Source: Glandiceps talaboti (Eukaryota > Hemichordata > Enteropneusta > Spengelidae). From it: a stretch of 64,000 nt of DNA. Position numbers and translations under genes: made by a program. A model generated the notes under the pieces. The model saw only the letters and a program-made list of their open reading frames with translations. It searched no databases and was not told the origin of the DNA. This document shows, piece by piece, positions 39,721 to 60,042 of the stretch. Where the stretch lies: NCBI RefSeq assembly GCF_964340395.1, contig NC_135551.1, positions 12,548,379 through 12,612,378 on the forward strand, written 5' to 3'. Every line of letters starts with the position of its first letter. The first letter of the stretch is position 1.

Positions 39721-39793
39721 TAGTCTGCATGCCAACTGTGGTTTTTAACCACAAAGGTATAAATCGTAATGATACTGTATAGGAACTAGACTA
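39721..39793 (-). mobile_element. ~73-bp TAGTCTAG MITE copy, opposite orientation
   Basis: Reads as the reverse complement of the 38568 and 39214 copies: GCCAACTGTGGTTT...GGTATAAATCGTAATGATAC, ending GGAACTAGACTA. Flanks ACTTGATGA and ACATGGTGA agree at about 7 of 9 positions. Confidence 0.78.
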
Positions 39794-39894
39794 ACATGGT
39801 GATTGAGAGAAAGTGAAAAAAATGGTGAAATGTATGTATCATACATGTATTATAAAATATCTTGATCATTGTCGAAAATTCACACCCTGTTTTA

Positions 39895-39995
39895 CGGCAC
39901 TGTACAAGACAGTAATAATAATAATAACATTACTTTATTTTTGTATAGCGACCTCCATCAAAACAATAGCAAACCACTTCACAATAAAATATATG
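39895..39995 (-). mobile_element. 3' end of an L2/CR1-like element, minus strand
   Basis: On the minus strand it reads GTGAAGTGGTTTGCTATTG ... GTCGCTATACAAAAATAAAG and ends in (ATT)n. The order resembles the AAGCGCTTTG...GCGCTATATAAA ending. It is truncated. Confidence 0.45.
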
Positions 39996-41119
39996 ACAAT
40001 TGATTTAAAAATAGAATGATAAGTGCTCCGTAAACATTACATTTGTACATTCATGTATGTGGGATAGTGCTGTCAGGGACCAGAGTTTGTTATTTCGCAG
40101 TGTCACAGAAGAAGTAACAGCTCTGGTTTGCAAGAATGGTCTTGATAGATGTTCTATAGAACTGACAGGGTCAACTAAACCATGCTGTAAATAAAATTAC
40201 TATACATGTACCATGTGTACTTGTACATACATATGTAGTCATCAGATGCTAAGTGTAGCATTTTCTCTTCTAAAAAGAGACAAATTCAATTCTGTTTTTC
40301 CAGGTTTTATCCTGTACGTAGTATTTCCTCACATAGACCTGTACACTCCTTGCAAGCTATCATTTCACTTGGGTATCTCTCAAGGGGTTTTCAAAACACA
40401 CAAAGGTCCCTCATGGGTCTTGCTGTTGACTCACTCACCCATGGGAGAAACACATTGATTTCATGAGTGTTATTATCTGGTGTTGGATTGTTGGTTTTCA
40501 AGTACATGCAGGTCCAGTTTGTTTGCTTTCATAATAGTTATAAAGCAGGAATTATAACTATCATAATTTACATATTTTTATTGTGTACATAAATTCAGAA
40601 CCATACTTATAATATAAGAGTACAGTGTATTGTTTGCTGGTGGGCAAGTGAAAGGCAAGACCCATGCATGAGGGATCATTGCGTGAAAGGCTGTTGATAC
40701 TCGTGTGAAATGACTATAATAGTTGCATCTTTCCAAGACAGAATCATGTCGTAGCTCCTTCCTAGTATCATACTCTCTGAAAAGTAAAATCTTAAAAAAA
40801 AAAACAGTACTGGTTGTGCTAAAATGCCATTGTGCTTTTTGTAGTGTATTACATTATGTGGAAAACTGATTTCTTACTTTTTATAAATGTAGTGTCACAA
40901 AGATGACATAATATACAAACTGTATCAAGCAAGTTTTCAATATCAGAGTCACCTTTGACCTGTCATTACATTGACTATAAAGTAGAAACCAGCTGTCATT
41001 AACTGGAATTTTGACCCAAATATTAGTTGTATTAATGTATAAACACAATCAATCATCAGTTGAGAATAGATCATTAAAATCTATATTTAGTATGTATTTT
41101 TCTCTCAAGCTGTTGTTTA

Positions 41120-41215
41120 CCTGCATGGTTTAATAGTACATTGGTCTTTAAAGGCCTGGGTTTCAATCCCAGGTTCTGATTAGGCAAAATAAAATAAAAC
41201 GTTTGTTGCCGATAA
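41120..41215 (+). mobile_element. SINE fragment (second tRNA-like family)
   Basis: TTTAAAGGCCTGGGTTTCAA followed by TCCCAGGTTCTGATTAGG. Related fragments are at 46800-46910 (+) and 19010-19090 (-). Confidence 0.5.
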
Positions 41216-41984
41216 CATGACTCCAGAAAGTAGGGTTCATATAGGTAGGTTAGAATTAGTATTTTTTCTCTGAATTTTTAAAAATTACTTTGACCCCTGA
41301 TAAGATACTTGTTGGTCACAATACTTCCATGAGAGTTTGATGAGATGTACAAGAAGTAAGTAAATGAAGACAATTATAAGTTAAAGTAGATGAACACGTT
41401 ATGCAGACTGTACTACTACATGTATAGTATAAAAAGACTTGGTTTCTCTCTTGAACATAAATTTTTAAAGAAAGTGACCACAGATGAGACAAAGGCATGA
41501 AGGTGTACATGGAAATAGAAGTAACTTGTTATCATTTTACCTTTTTACATCCAAAATTTAAAAAATGTTTATGGTCGAAGGCTTAAAATAAAGTTGGCTA
41601 GGTTATCAATAACAATAGTGTGTTTCCAATACAATAGCAACCATGTAAAATTCTCACACTTTTCTCTATAGTAGTCCTAGTAGGCTACCACTTTCAGAAG
41701 TTTGTAGCCCAAGGATGGTGACCTGTAGTCCTATATTCCTGAACTGAAAACAGAGTTCCTCTACAGTGTATTTGAAATATAATGTGTTATGAAAATACTT
41801 TCATGTCCATAAATCTTCCATTATTGCATTATTCAATAATACATCATGTAGCTTACTGAGTGGGCTACCAACTGCAAATTATAGTAGCCCCATGACAAGA
41901 ATTGGTAGTCTGTGGACATGGGACTATTGTTAATTTCGAGCCCTGCATGTATGTTCTGTTATAACTTCGGGGATTTATAGGCAA

Positions 41985-42220
41985 TTGAATAAACATTCAA
42001 AAAATGTATGTAAATATGCCTAGCAACAAGACCACGCCCATAGCAACAGCCAAATGATCACATGTATTGCAAAAATAATATCAGGACTTCATACACTAGT
42101 GAACAAAAACATACACAAATGTATGCAAATATAGCTAACAACTTGACCACGCCCATAGCAACAGCCAAATGATAGCATATATCGTAAAGATAGCAACATG
42201 GTTGGATAGGCAACTGGATA
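41985..42220. repeat. ~115-bp direct repeat, two units
   Basis: GACCACGCCCATAGCAACAG followed by CCAAATGAT occurs at about 42030 and 42145, with flanking similarity (AAATGTATG(T/C)AAATAT upstream). Confidence 0.8.
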
Positions 42221-43080
42221 GTCATTCAGCAAATGGACACTTATTATTAGCATGGACTAGAATATGGATAAAAAGTTTTAAAAACTGTACAGTTGTGCTA
42301 CAACGCCATTGGTAGTATTTTCTATTATACTAGCTTATAGGACAAACATACATAATTATATATATGATATCATATGCAGACTAGTCACACTGCTGTGATT
42401 ATCATAATATCAATGAAAACATTATTTACATGGTAAGGTCAGGTATGTTGTGTAGACTATGTGGCTAGCATCAAGTGTTGACACACAGCTTATGATATTG
42501 ACACACAGCAAGGTTCTGTTCACCTGTCTAGTAGCCTCCTTCAAAAGGATGCTTGTTCCTAGAATGGCTATAGCCCAAACATCCACCACATAATAAAGAA
42601 TAGAGTGCTTTGTCAAGTTGTTTGCAGTTCTTGTTCAGCCTTGTTGAGTTCTCCCTCTCTGAGACAGCGATTGAGAAATCTATATTGACAAGTCTAAACC
42701 TGAGCACCACTTGTGAAGCGTTTAGAGACAGATTTAATCATGGTGTTCACCGGTTAAGAATTCAACTTGGGATTATAGTAAGTTGATTATTGCAAATTGC
42801 AGTTTATACCTTACCCAAATAATTGATTCTCAGGAGATTGGTGGGTGGATTATTGCTGTCAAGTATAATTGGATAGTGAGAAAATAAAATACCAAAGTTC
42901 TGTCTGAAAATGCCAACTGCTTGAAGATACAAACCTGTAGGTTATTTGAGATTTTGGTATAATTAGTGTTTTAGGAGCTAAAGACAAAATTTTAGTTGAA
43001 ACGTGCATATACAAATGTATATAGGGTATTTCCATCTATCTTATACCAAGATTTTTATGGAGAAACCCAGTATTACAGAG

Positions 43081-43216
43081 ATATGTGTGTATGTGTATGT
43101 GTGTGTGTGTGTGTGTGTGTGGTGGGGGGGGGGGAGAAGAGGCTGAATTTCCTCATAATGTACTATAATATTGGTGGCAAATCCAGATATGAAAGTTGGG
43201 GGGGGGGGGGGGGAAT
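43081..43216. repeat. (TG)n with two poly-G tracts
   Basis: A TGTG run at 43085-43121 is followed by G-runs at about 43123-43134 and 43198-43213, the latter interrupted only by ends. Confidence 0.9.
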
Positions 43217-43927
43217 AAAACTTGCTAACATTGCCATACACTGTACCATAATTTTGACAAAACCCTGGTAAAAGATGGGGGAGGAGGGGATAAGGTAAAA
43301 CTAATTTTCTGTAGAACATATCATAATATTGATGGGGAACCCAGGCAGAAATGGAAGTAGGTAAAAATTGCATGCATTGGTAGATTTCCATGCCTTGAAC
43401 CATAGATAGATTTGATGGGGAACTCAGGTAAAACATTAAAAGAATATTTAAGTTGTTATGAAAACACAAAAAGCTGATAATCACATGTACAATGTAGCTA
43501 GTTTACCTTGTGTGTATACAGATTGTATGAACAAGTTTTAAAAACTTTAAAAAAAAAGAGTGAGACAATGGCAAGCTGAAATGTTTCGTCAGAAAATACT
43601 AACCACTATTCACAAATCAGGTATTTCATAAGCCTATATTGATGTCTGATAGTCCACTCTTATTGGAATATTTCAGTGGTTAAGAAATCAAAGAAAATTA
43701 AATGCATTCATATGTACAAACCACCTGCATTGGCAAAAAAAAAATTAACAAAAAAAATTAACAAAAACTTTTTTCTAATAATTACATGTACATGTATACT
43801 TACAATGTTTTCAAGGTTAGATAGGCAACAACATGACTTGACATATACTATACAATATGTCATATACATGTACGTAATGGTACATTATTTTATCCATGAT
43901 TTCAACAAAATTTCTGATTGGGCCGAA

Positions 43928-44302
43928 CAAAAAAAATTGTGTGGCTCCAGTTACGCTCAATTTTAGAATAGGTGAGGTAGGTAGATTTTTATTTTATTTT
44001 TTTTTAAAATATTTTTTTTCATATGTGAGTACAGTTCAGGTATCGGTAGTTATCTTTTCCGTTGTTTTCCATATGGTCTCTGTGTTATTGGTTGCTTCTC
44101 ATCAGATGTACAACCATTACAGATTGGAAGAACAGTTTTATATCGTCGATGTCAGTTTCCACATCCACTATTTCTTGCAAGACTTCACAATTTTCATGAT
44201 TTTATTATTTTTTTCTCAAATACATAAAAGAGAAGTTTAGGGTCGGTGTGAAAAAACTAGGTTGGGTCGGGTAACTGGAACCAAACGTTTTTTTTTTTAG
44301 GC
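43928..44302. mobile_element. Foldback element I
   Basis: Left end AAAAAAATTGTGTGGCTCCA with GTTAC pairs with the right end GTAACTGGAACCAAACG followed by T-rich DNA. The 114-codon open frame across it (43896-44240) shows no recognisable motif. A related end (AATGTGTTTCTGGAAACCTG) is at about 4220-4260. Confidence 0.55.
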
Positions 44303-45980
44303 CTTGCTTTAGTTTACTTGGTGACCATTTTCAGAGAGGACCAAAAAGGTTAAGAGTAAAGGAAACCATTGTGAAATAGAATCAGGTTTATATTATAGTA
44401 TACTATTATAATGGAAGCTTTTCAGACCTAATCACTCATACATTGTAAACAGGTGTTTTGTTACCTAGCTGTTATAAAAGTATTCCATGTACCGCACAGA
44501 TGGGATTATGAACACCTGAAATAACCAAGTTGAGAACTGTAAAGCCTGCCCTCTAGCAGTCTATTGCTGCCATGGTGTGTGTTTTGTGTACTAAAGGGTG
44601 AACCATTTTAGTTTTATGTTTCTCATTGTGACACCTTGAAAATGGTAGGTCTTACAAATAATTAAAAAAAAATATTTTAAGTGTGTACATGTACATGTAC
44701 ATGTATTTTGTGTACATGTAGGTCTTACGAACAATTAAAAAATACATTTTAAGAGTGTACATGTACATGTATATGTGTACCATACATTATACTTTGGACA
44801 ACTTGTACATGTACTTCACATTTAACTATATACCGGTAGACTCTGAGACATTGGTTTATTGTACAGTCATGTACAGGTGGAAGTCTCAAATTGTTGTGAT
44901 AATTTTCACCAACATATTGCACTCACTGGCATTCTTGCAAGTCAGTGACGACAACTAGAAATAATAAGTGTGTGTCTCAGATGGTGCCGTACAGAGACCT
45001 GACATTTACTGTTGTTACGATGGTACTAGTATACTTGTACTTTTAGCTGATTTGGCCATAGAGGGCGTCAATTTTTTTAAAATCACAGTATTGAAGTGAA
45101 GAAATATAGTGTTGGTCTGGTGATGAGAAACTACAAAATAAAAAAGTGCAACCCTAAGAGTAGTGTTAATGTCACCACATGAAATCCACTTTTGTACAGA
45201 CTTGGTACAAAGAGACTCAGAAACAACTAATCCCTTGATCATTGTATTTCATTTGAAATAAGGGTATGTCATAACAAGTTGAATGCTTGCCTTTTGATCT
45301 CCATTCAGAGTATAGTCCCTTCAGTTTAAGCCTTCTTTATATAACTTTTGTTTTCTCTCTGAATAAAGCAACAGGGGGTGCTGAGTCACATAATTACTGA
45401 GTGTCTGTCTGATAAATCATGAAAATTTAACTTATCATTTTGACCTGCCGGCCACAACAAAAAAAAAAGTTGTAATTTATCAGTGAGGGTGGTAATGCCA
45501 GTGGACACAAAATGTAGCTCATTTCGAATGTCTTGGTCAACCTTCAAGAAGTGATATTCCTTATCACATAGCTTTTAACCTGAGTGACGACTGAAGTTGT
45601 GAACCAGCTGAGTTAATTGTACATGTAAACCCAGCTTGTGCAACAATACAATGCAAGTCTTTTTGTGATAAAGGAACACGTTGTCATGCCTACATACATA
45701 TATAAATAAATAGATTTATGTCATTATTATCAATGACACATTTTGATTTGATTGTTATTGTCTATTAAAATCTAATCATATACTGTTCACTTTTTTCTTG
45801 GTGTTACTTTGATCTCTCTTTAACAGTAACAGGCCTGGGCTTCACACACATGTCTGTATACATGTAGGTATGTAGGAGTGACTTGATTCATTCCATTCAA
45901 AGCTGTAGCCTTGAAGGCATCTAATTAATTCATTTTTCAACTAGATTAACAATGATGTTATTTTTGTATATTTTTGACAG
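44303..45980. other. Non-coding DNA before CNK exon A (intron)
   Basis: Read as the 3' part of the intron upstream of exon A. It ends in a T-rich tract and GACAG. I searched upstream for an exon encoding the WxPxxVxxW start of the SAM domain and ending one base into a glycine codon, and found none. Confidence 0.6.
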
Positions 45981-53561
<7,581 letters not shown>

Positions 53562-53572
53562 GTAAGTCTATA

Positions 53573-53725
53573 CAGTTCTCAGTACCTGCAATAACATTTT
53601 ACCTCATGCTTGAGGGTCAAAATAAAACAAGAAGGTCGACTCATTCTCAGTACCTACAATAGCATTTTACCTCATGCTAGAGGGTCAAAATAGAACAAGG
53701 CTTATTATCAGTACCTACAGGAGGT
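53573..53725. repeat. ~75-bp tandem repeat just after the exon F donor
   Basis: TCTCAGTACCT...CATTTTACCTCATGCT is present twice plus a third partial copy, beginning only about 10 bases after the splice donor. It is intronic. Confidence 0.75.
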
Positions 53726-54020
53726 GGTTTATCTATTTAGGAAAAAAGACACCAGATTTTCAAGTGATCACTTTATTTCATGACACTTTGTAGGGTAAAG
53801 ATATTTTTGAAGAGCAAAAAAAAACTAAACAAACAAAAAACAATTTTTTGGAAAGAAAGAATGAACATAAACAAATATTTGTAAACAAGTATGGCCAATT
53901 TCAAGCTCCTGTGGGCTAGCTATATACCAGGTAATACACAGAGTCAGATAGGCAAGTCTGTGGGCTTGCTATATACCTGGTAATACACAGAGTCAGATAG
54001 GCAAGTCTGTGGGCTTGCTA

Positions 54021-54250
54021 TTTTATTTATTTATTTTCTGCATCCCTTTTATATCAGGGGCTCACTAAAAACATTAGGAGCAGCATTTACATAGAATCAA
54101 ATACATACAAAAAAATTTAAATATCATGTTAAAATAGCAAATAATAACTTCAAAGAAATAATAAGAGATAAAGAAAGAGATAAAAAATTACAATTCTCCA
54201 TCAGGTTAAACATGTTTTCCTATGTTCCATTGCACTACTTAGAAATTGCT
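54021..54250 (-). mobile_element. SINE/LINE-end insertion in the satellite
   Basis: Begins with TTTATTTATTTA (an A-rich tail read from the other strand), then GCATCCCTTTTATATCAGGG and GCTCACTAA...AGGAGCAGCA. A related copy is at about 60943-61100. The satellite unit is split around it and TTGCT occurs on both sides (54015-54019 and 54246-54250), which fits a short target-site duplication. The insertion is younger than the satellite unit it interrupts. Family unknown. Confidence 0.7.
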
Positions 54251-54389
54251 GGATACCTGGTAATACACAGAGTCAGATAGCCAAGTCTGTGGGCTTGCTA
54301 TATACCAGGTAATACACACAGTCAGATAGCCAAGTCTGTGGGCTTGCTATATACCTGGTAATACACAGAGTCAGATAGCCAAGTCTGTG

Positions 54390-57300
54390 GGCTTGCTATA
54401 TACCAGGTAATACACAGAGTCAGATAGGCAAGTCTGTGGGCTTGCTATATACCTGGTAATACACAGAGTCAGATAGGCAAGTCTGTGGGCTTGCTATATA
54501 CCTGGTAATACACAGAGTCAGATAGGCAAGTCTGTGGGCTTGCTATATACCTGGTAATACACAGAGTCAGATAGACTACCTGTGGGCTTGTTATATACCA
54601 GGTAATACACAGAGTCAGATAGGCAAGTCTGTGGGCTTGCTATATACCTGGTAATACACAGAGTCAGATAGACTACCTGTGGGCTTGCTATATACCAGGT
54701 AATACACAGGGTCAGATAGGCATGGCAGTCTGTGGGCTTGCTATATACCTGGTAATACACAGAGTCAGATAGCCAAGTCTGTGGGCTTGCTATATACCTG
54801 GTAATACACAGAGTCAGATAGGCAAGTCTGTGGGCTTGCTATATACCAGGTAATACACAGAGTCAGATAGGCAAGTCTGTGGGCATGCTATATACCAGGT
54901 AATACACAGAGTCAGATAGGCAAGTCTGTGGGCTTGCTATATACCAGGTAATACACAGAGTCAGATAGGCAAGTCTGTGGGCTTGCTATATACCAGGTAA
55001 TACACAGAGTCAGATAGGCAAGTCTGTGGGCTTGCTATATACCAGGTAATACACAGAGTCAGATAGGCAAGTCTGTGGGCTTGCTATATACCAGGTAATA
55101 CACAGAGTCAGATAGCCAAGTCTGTGGGCATGCTATATACCTGGTAATACACAGAGTCAGATAGGCAAGTCTGTGGGCTTGCTATATACCAGGTAATACA
55201 CAGAGTCAGATAGGCAAGTCTGTGGGCTTGCTATATACCTGGTAATACACAGAGTCAGATAGGCAAGTCTGTGGGCTTGCTATATACCTGGTAATACACA
55301 GAGTCAGATAGGCAAGTCTGTGGGCTAGCTATATACCAGGTAATACACAGAGTCAGATAGGCAAGTCTGTGGGCTAGCTATATACCAGGTAATACACAGA
55401 GTCAGATAGGCAAGTCTGTGGGCAAGCTATATACCAGGTAATACACAGAGTCAGATAGGCAAGTCTGTGGGCTTGCTATATACCTGGTAATACACAGAGT
55501 CAGATAGCCAAGTCTGTGGGCTTGCTATATACCAGGTAATACACAGAGTCAGATAGCCAAGTCTGTGGGCTTGCTATATACCTGGTAATACACAGGGTCA
55601 GATAGGCAAGTCTGTGGGCTTGCTATATACCTGGTAATACACAGGGTCAGATAGGCAAGTCTGTGGGCTAGCTATATACCAGGTAATACACAGAGTCAGA
55701 TAGCCAAGTCTGTGGGCTTGCTATATACCAGGTAATACACAGGGTCAGATAGGCAAGTCTGTGGGCTTGCTATATACCAGGTAATACACAGGGTCAGATA
55801 GGCAAGTCTGTGGGCTTGCTATATACCAGGTAATACACAGAGTCAGATAGGCAAGTCTGTGGGCTTGCTATATACCTGGTAATACACAGTCAGATAGGCA
55901 AGTCTGTGGGCTTGCTATATACCAGGTAATACACAAAGTCAGATAGCCAAGTCTGTGGGCTTGCTATATACCTGGTAATACACAGTCAGATAGGCAAGTC
56001 TGTGGGCTTGCTATATACCTGGTAATACACAAAGTCAGATAGCCAAGTCTGTGGGCTTGCTATATACCTGGTAATACACAGTCAGATAGGCAAGTCTGTG
56101 GGCTTGCTATATACCAGGTAATACACAGAGTCAGATAGCCAAGTCTGTGGGCTTGCTATATACTTGGTAATACACAGAGTCAGATAGGCAAGTCTGTGGG
56201 CTTGCTATATACCTGGTAATACACAGTCAGATAGCCAAGTCTGTGGGCTAGCTATATACCAGGTAATACACAGAGTCAGATAGCCAAGTCTGTAGGCTTG
56301 CTATATACCAGGTAATACACAGAGTCAGATAGGCAAGTCTGTGGGCTTGCTATATACCAGGTAATACACAGAGTCAGATAGGCAAGTCTGTGGGCTTGCT
56401 ATATACCTGGTAATACACAGAGTCAGATAGGCAAGTCTGTGGGCTTGCTATATACCTGGTAATACACAGAGTCAGATAGGCAAGTCTGTGGGCTTGCTAT
56501 ATACCTGGTAATACACAGAGTCAGATAGACTACCTGTGGGCTTGTTATATACCAGGTAATACACAGAGTCAGATAGGCAAGTCTGTGGGCTTGCTATATA
56601 CCTGGTAATACACAGAGTCAGATAGACTACCTGTGGGCTTGCTATATACCAGGTAATACACAGGGTCAGATAGGCATGGCAGTCTGTGGGCTTGCTATAT
56701 ACCTGGTAATACACAGAGTCAGATAGCCAAGTCTGTGGGCTTGCTATATACCTGGTAATACACAGAGTCAGATAGGCAAGTCTGTGGGCTTGCTATATAC
56801 CAGGTAATACACAGAGTCAGATAGGCAAGTCTGTGGGCATGCTATATACCTGGTAATACACAGAGTCAGATAGGCAAGTCTGTGGGCTTGCTATATACCA
56901 GGTAATACACAGAGTCAGATAGGCAAGTCTGTGGGCTTGCTATATACCAGGTAATACACAGAGTCAGATAGGCAAGTCTGTGGGCTTGCTATATACCAGG
57001 TAATACACAGAGTCAGATAGCCAAGTCTGTGGGCATGCTATATACCTGGTAATACACAGAGTCAGATAGGCAAGTCTGTGGGCTTGCTATATACCAGGTA
57101 ATACACAGAGTCAGATAGGCAAGTCTGTGGGCTTGCTATATACCAGGTAATACACAGAGTCAGATAGGCAAGTCTGTGGGCTTGCTATATACCTGGTAAT
57201 ACACAGAGTCAGATAGGCAAGTCTGTGGGCTTGCTATATACCTGGTAATACACAGAGTCAGATAGGCAAGTCTGTGGGCTAGCTATATACCAGGTAATAC

Positions 57301-58264
57301 ACAGAGTCAGATAGGCAAGTCTGTGGGCTAGCTATATACCAGGTAATACACAGAGTCAGATAGGCAAGTCTGTGGGCAAGCTATATACCAGGTAATACAC
57401 AGAGTCAGATAGGCAAGTCTGTGGGCTTGCTATATACCTGGTAATACACAGAGTCAGATAGCCAAGTCTGTGGGCTTGCTATATACCAGGTAATACACAG
57501 AGTCAGATAGCCAAGTCTGTGGGCTTGCTATATACCTGGTAATACACAGGGTCAGATAGGCAAGTCTGTGGGCTTGCTATATACCTGGTAATACACAGGG
57601 TCAGATAGGCAAGTCTGTGGGCTAGCTATATACCAGGTAATACACAGAGTCAGATAGCCAAGTCTGTGGGCTTGCTATATACCAGGTAATACACAGGGTC
57701 AGATAGGCAAGTCTGTGGGCTTGCTATATACCAGGTAATACACAGGGTCAGATAGGCAAGTCTGTGGGCTTGCTATATACCAGGTAATACACAGAGTCAG
57801 ATAGGCAAGTCTGTGGGCATGCTATATACCTGGTAATACACAGAGTCAGATAGGCAAGTCTGTGGGCTTGCTATATACCAGGTAATACACAAAGTCAGAT
57901 AGCCAAGTCTGTGGGCTTGCTATATACCTGGTAATACACAGTCAGATAGGCAAGTCTGTGGGCTTGCTATATACCTGGTAATACACAAAGTCAGATAGCC
58001 AAGTCTGTGGGCTTGCTATATACCTGGTAATACACAGTCAGATAGGCAAGTCTGTGGGCTTGCTATATACCAGGTAATACACAGAGTCAGATAGCCAAGT
58101 CTGTGGGCTTGCTATATACTTGGTAATACACAGAGTCAGATAGGCAAGTCTGTGGGCTTGCTATATACCTGGTAATACACAGTCAGATAGCCAAGTCTGT
58201 GGGCTAGCTATATACCAGGTAATACACAGAGTCAGATAGCCAAGTCTGTAGGCTTGCTATATAC
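54390..58264. repeat. 1,954-bp higher-order tandem duplication within the satellite
   Basis: Block about 54390-56310 is repeated at about 56344-58264. Marker variants keep the same offset: AGACTACCTG at about 54571/56525, GGCAAGC at 55421/57375, and CTGTAGGC at about 56290/58244. Inside the block one marker (GGCATGC at 55125/57031) is shifted by one monomer, so single units were gained or lost after the duplication. About 40 monomers form the block. Confidence 0.85.
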
Positions 58265-59343
58265 CAGGTAATACACAGTCAGATAGGCAAGTCTGTGGGC
58301 TTGCTATATACCAGGTAATACACAGAGTCAGATAGCCAAGTCTGTGGGCTTGCTATATACTTGGTAATACACAGAGTCAGATAGGCAAGTCTGTGGGCTT
58401 GCTATATACCTGGTAATACACAGTCAGATAGCCAAGTCTGTGGGCTAGCTATATACCAGGTAATACACAGAGTCAGATAGCCAAGTCTGTAGGCTTGCTA
58501 TATACCAGGTAATACACAGAGTCAGGTAGCCAAGTCTGTGGGCTGGCTATATACCAGGTAATACACAAAGTCAGATAGCCAAGTCTGTGGGCTTGCTATA
58601 TACCTGGTAATACACAGTCAGATAGGCAAGTCTGTGGGCTTGCTATATACCAGGTAATACACAGAGTCAGATAGCCAAGTCTGTGGGCTTGCTATATACT
58701 TGGTAATACACAGAGTCAGATAGGCAAGTCTGTGGGCTTGCTATATACCTGGTAATACACAGTCAGATAGCCAAGTCTGTGGGCTAGCTATATACCAGGT
58801 AATACACAGAGTCAGATAGCCAAGTCTGTGGGCTTGCTATATACCTGGTATACACAGAGTCAGATAGGCAAGTCTGTGGGCTTGCTATATACCTGGTATA
58901 CACAGAGTCAGATAGCCAAGTCTGTGGGCTAGCAATATAGCTGGTATACACAGTCAGATAGCCAAGTCTGTGGGCTTGCTATATAGCTGGTATACACAGA
59001 GTCAGATAGCCAAGTCCGTTGGTAGCTATATACCTGGTAATACACAGATTTTGTTGTTTTTCAATTGGTGACAATTCATACCAAAAAGTCCCTTATTAAT
59101 AAAAAGTTGGGGGTAAAACACTCTTTCAAGCGAAGGACTCTTTGTCAATGGTAGTGTGGATGTGTCAACATTTATCTTCTTGTGATGGGAGAATTTAGGT
59201 ATGTCAAAGTATGGAAGTAGAACTCTAGTTCTACTTCCATGGTCAAAGAAATATAGAAATTGATGTGCATCGGTCGCATGTCAAATTGTTATTAAGGAAC
59301 ATTAGTCAACCACCACATATAGTCTGGATAGCAACATGGTCTC

Positions 59344-59574
59344 CAATCTGATTAAAATCCGATGTAGATGTCGGCTAATCGTGCATTGCTATCTTACCAT
59401 CGTTATTTAGCTTGAATTGACCTTCGTAGTACATGTTTACATTTTTTAGCCTGAGGAGGCGATCAGGCTAAAAAATGTAAAACATGTACTACGAAGGTCA
59501 ATTCAAGCTAAATAACGATGGTAAGATAGCAATGCACGATTAGCCGACATCTACATCGGATTTTAATCAGATTG
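59344..59574. mobile_element. Near-perfect hairpin transposon with 9-bp target-site duplication
   Basis: The two arms, about 111 bases each, are inverted copies differing by about one indel. The left arm starts CAATCTGATTAAAATC and the right arm ends GATTTTAATCAGATTG. The loop is only about 8 bases. The 9-mer CATGGTCTC flanks both ends exactly (59335-59343 and 59575-59583). The 9-bp duplication and long terminal inverted repeats fit a non-autonomous Mutator-like (MULE) element. There is no coding capacity. The near identity of the arms suggests recent insertion or arm homogenisation. Confidence 0.9.
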
Positions 59575-60042
59575 CATGGTCTCTAACTAAACTATGTCTG
59601 TGAGTGGAGGTGTGAAACTAATGATACCATGTAACCATGTAGGAACGAGACTATATACCACATAGATAAGGGCAAACACCAAATTGTAGTTTATCAGTTA
59701 TTGGGGCTCAGGAACAATGGTCACCGACCACATAGGTAGAGGCAAACACCAAATTGTGGTGCATCACAAGAAAGTGCTCTGCACCGATCAGTTGTGTGTC
59801 AAATTGACATGTAGAGGGTATACATGAATTAGGAGTTCTAAGTCATTTTATGCCAAGAGGTCATTGGTGTAATGAGAGAGGTAGGTCAGAGTTTAATTCA
59901 TACAGTTTCCTGCTTCCGTGTTTACACAATGATTTACACAATGGCAGTGGAGTCTAAGGATTAGGGTGATGTATATATAAGAGTACATTCAGGTGATTAC
60001 AGACACAATCAAGACATCACTGTATTTGTTATTGTTATGTCT

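Larger units (their letters stand above)
53905..59047. repeat. 49-bp satellite array, about 100 units, in a CNK intron
   Basis: The unit can be read in three parts: CTATATACCAGGTAATACAC, then AGAGTCAGATAGGCAAGTCT, then GTGGGCTTG. Common variants are CCTGG for CCAGG, AGCC for AGGC, loss of AG in AGAGTC, and GGCTAGC or GGCATGC for GGCTTGC. Rare marker variants (AGACTACCTG at about 54571 and 54669; GGCATGGCAG at about 54718) recur exactly 1,954 bp later, showing a higher-order duplication. A SINE-like insertion at about 54020-54250 interrupts one unit. Repeats near the right end (after 58830) are shorter and more diverged. Confidence 0.96.

Noticed and set aside
43896-44240. 114-codon hydrophobic open frame
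   Set aside because: Covers foldback element I. No recognised motif, and composition follows T-rich DNA.
54518-56714. Two identical 80-codon minus-strand frames
   Set aside because: They are the same satellite segment repeated by the 1,954-bp duplication, not paralogous genes.
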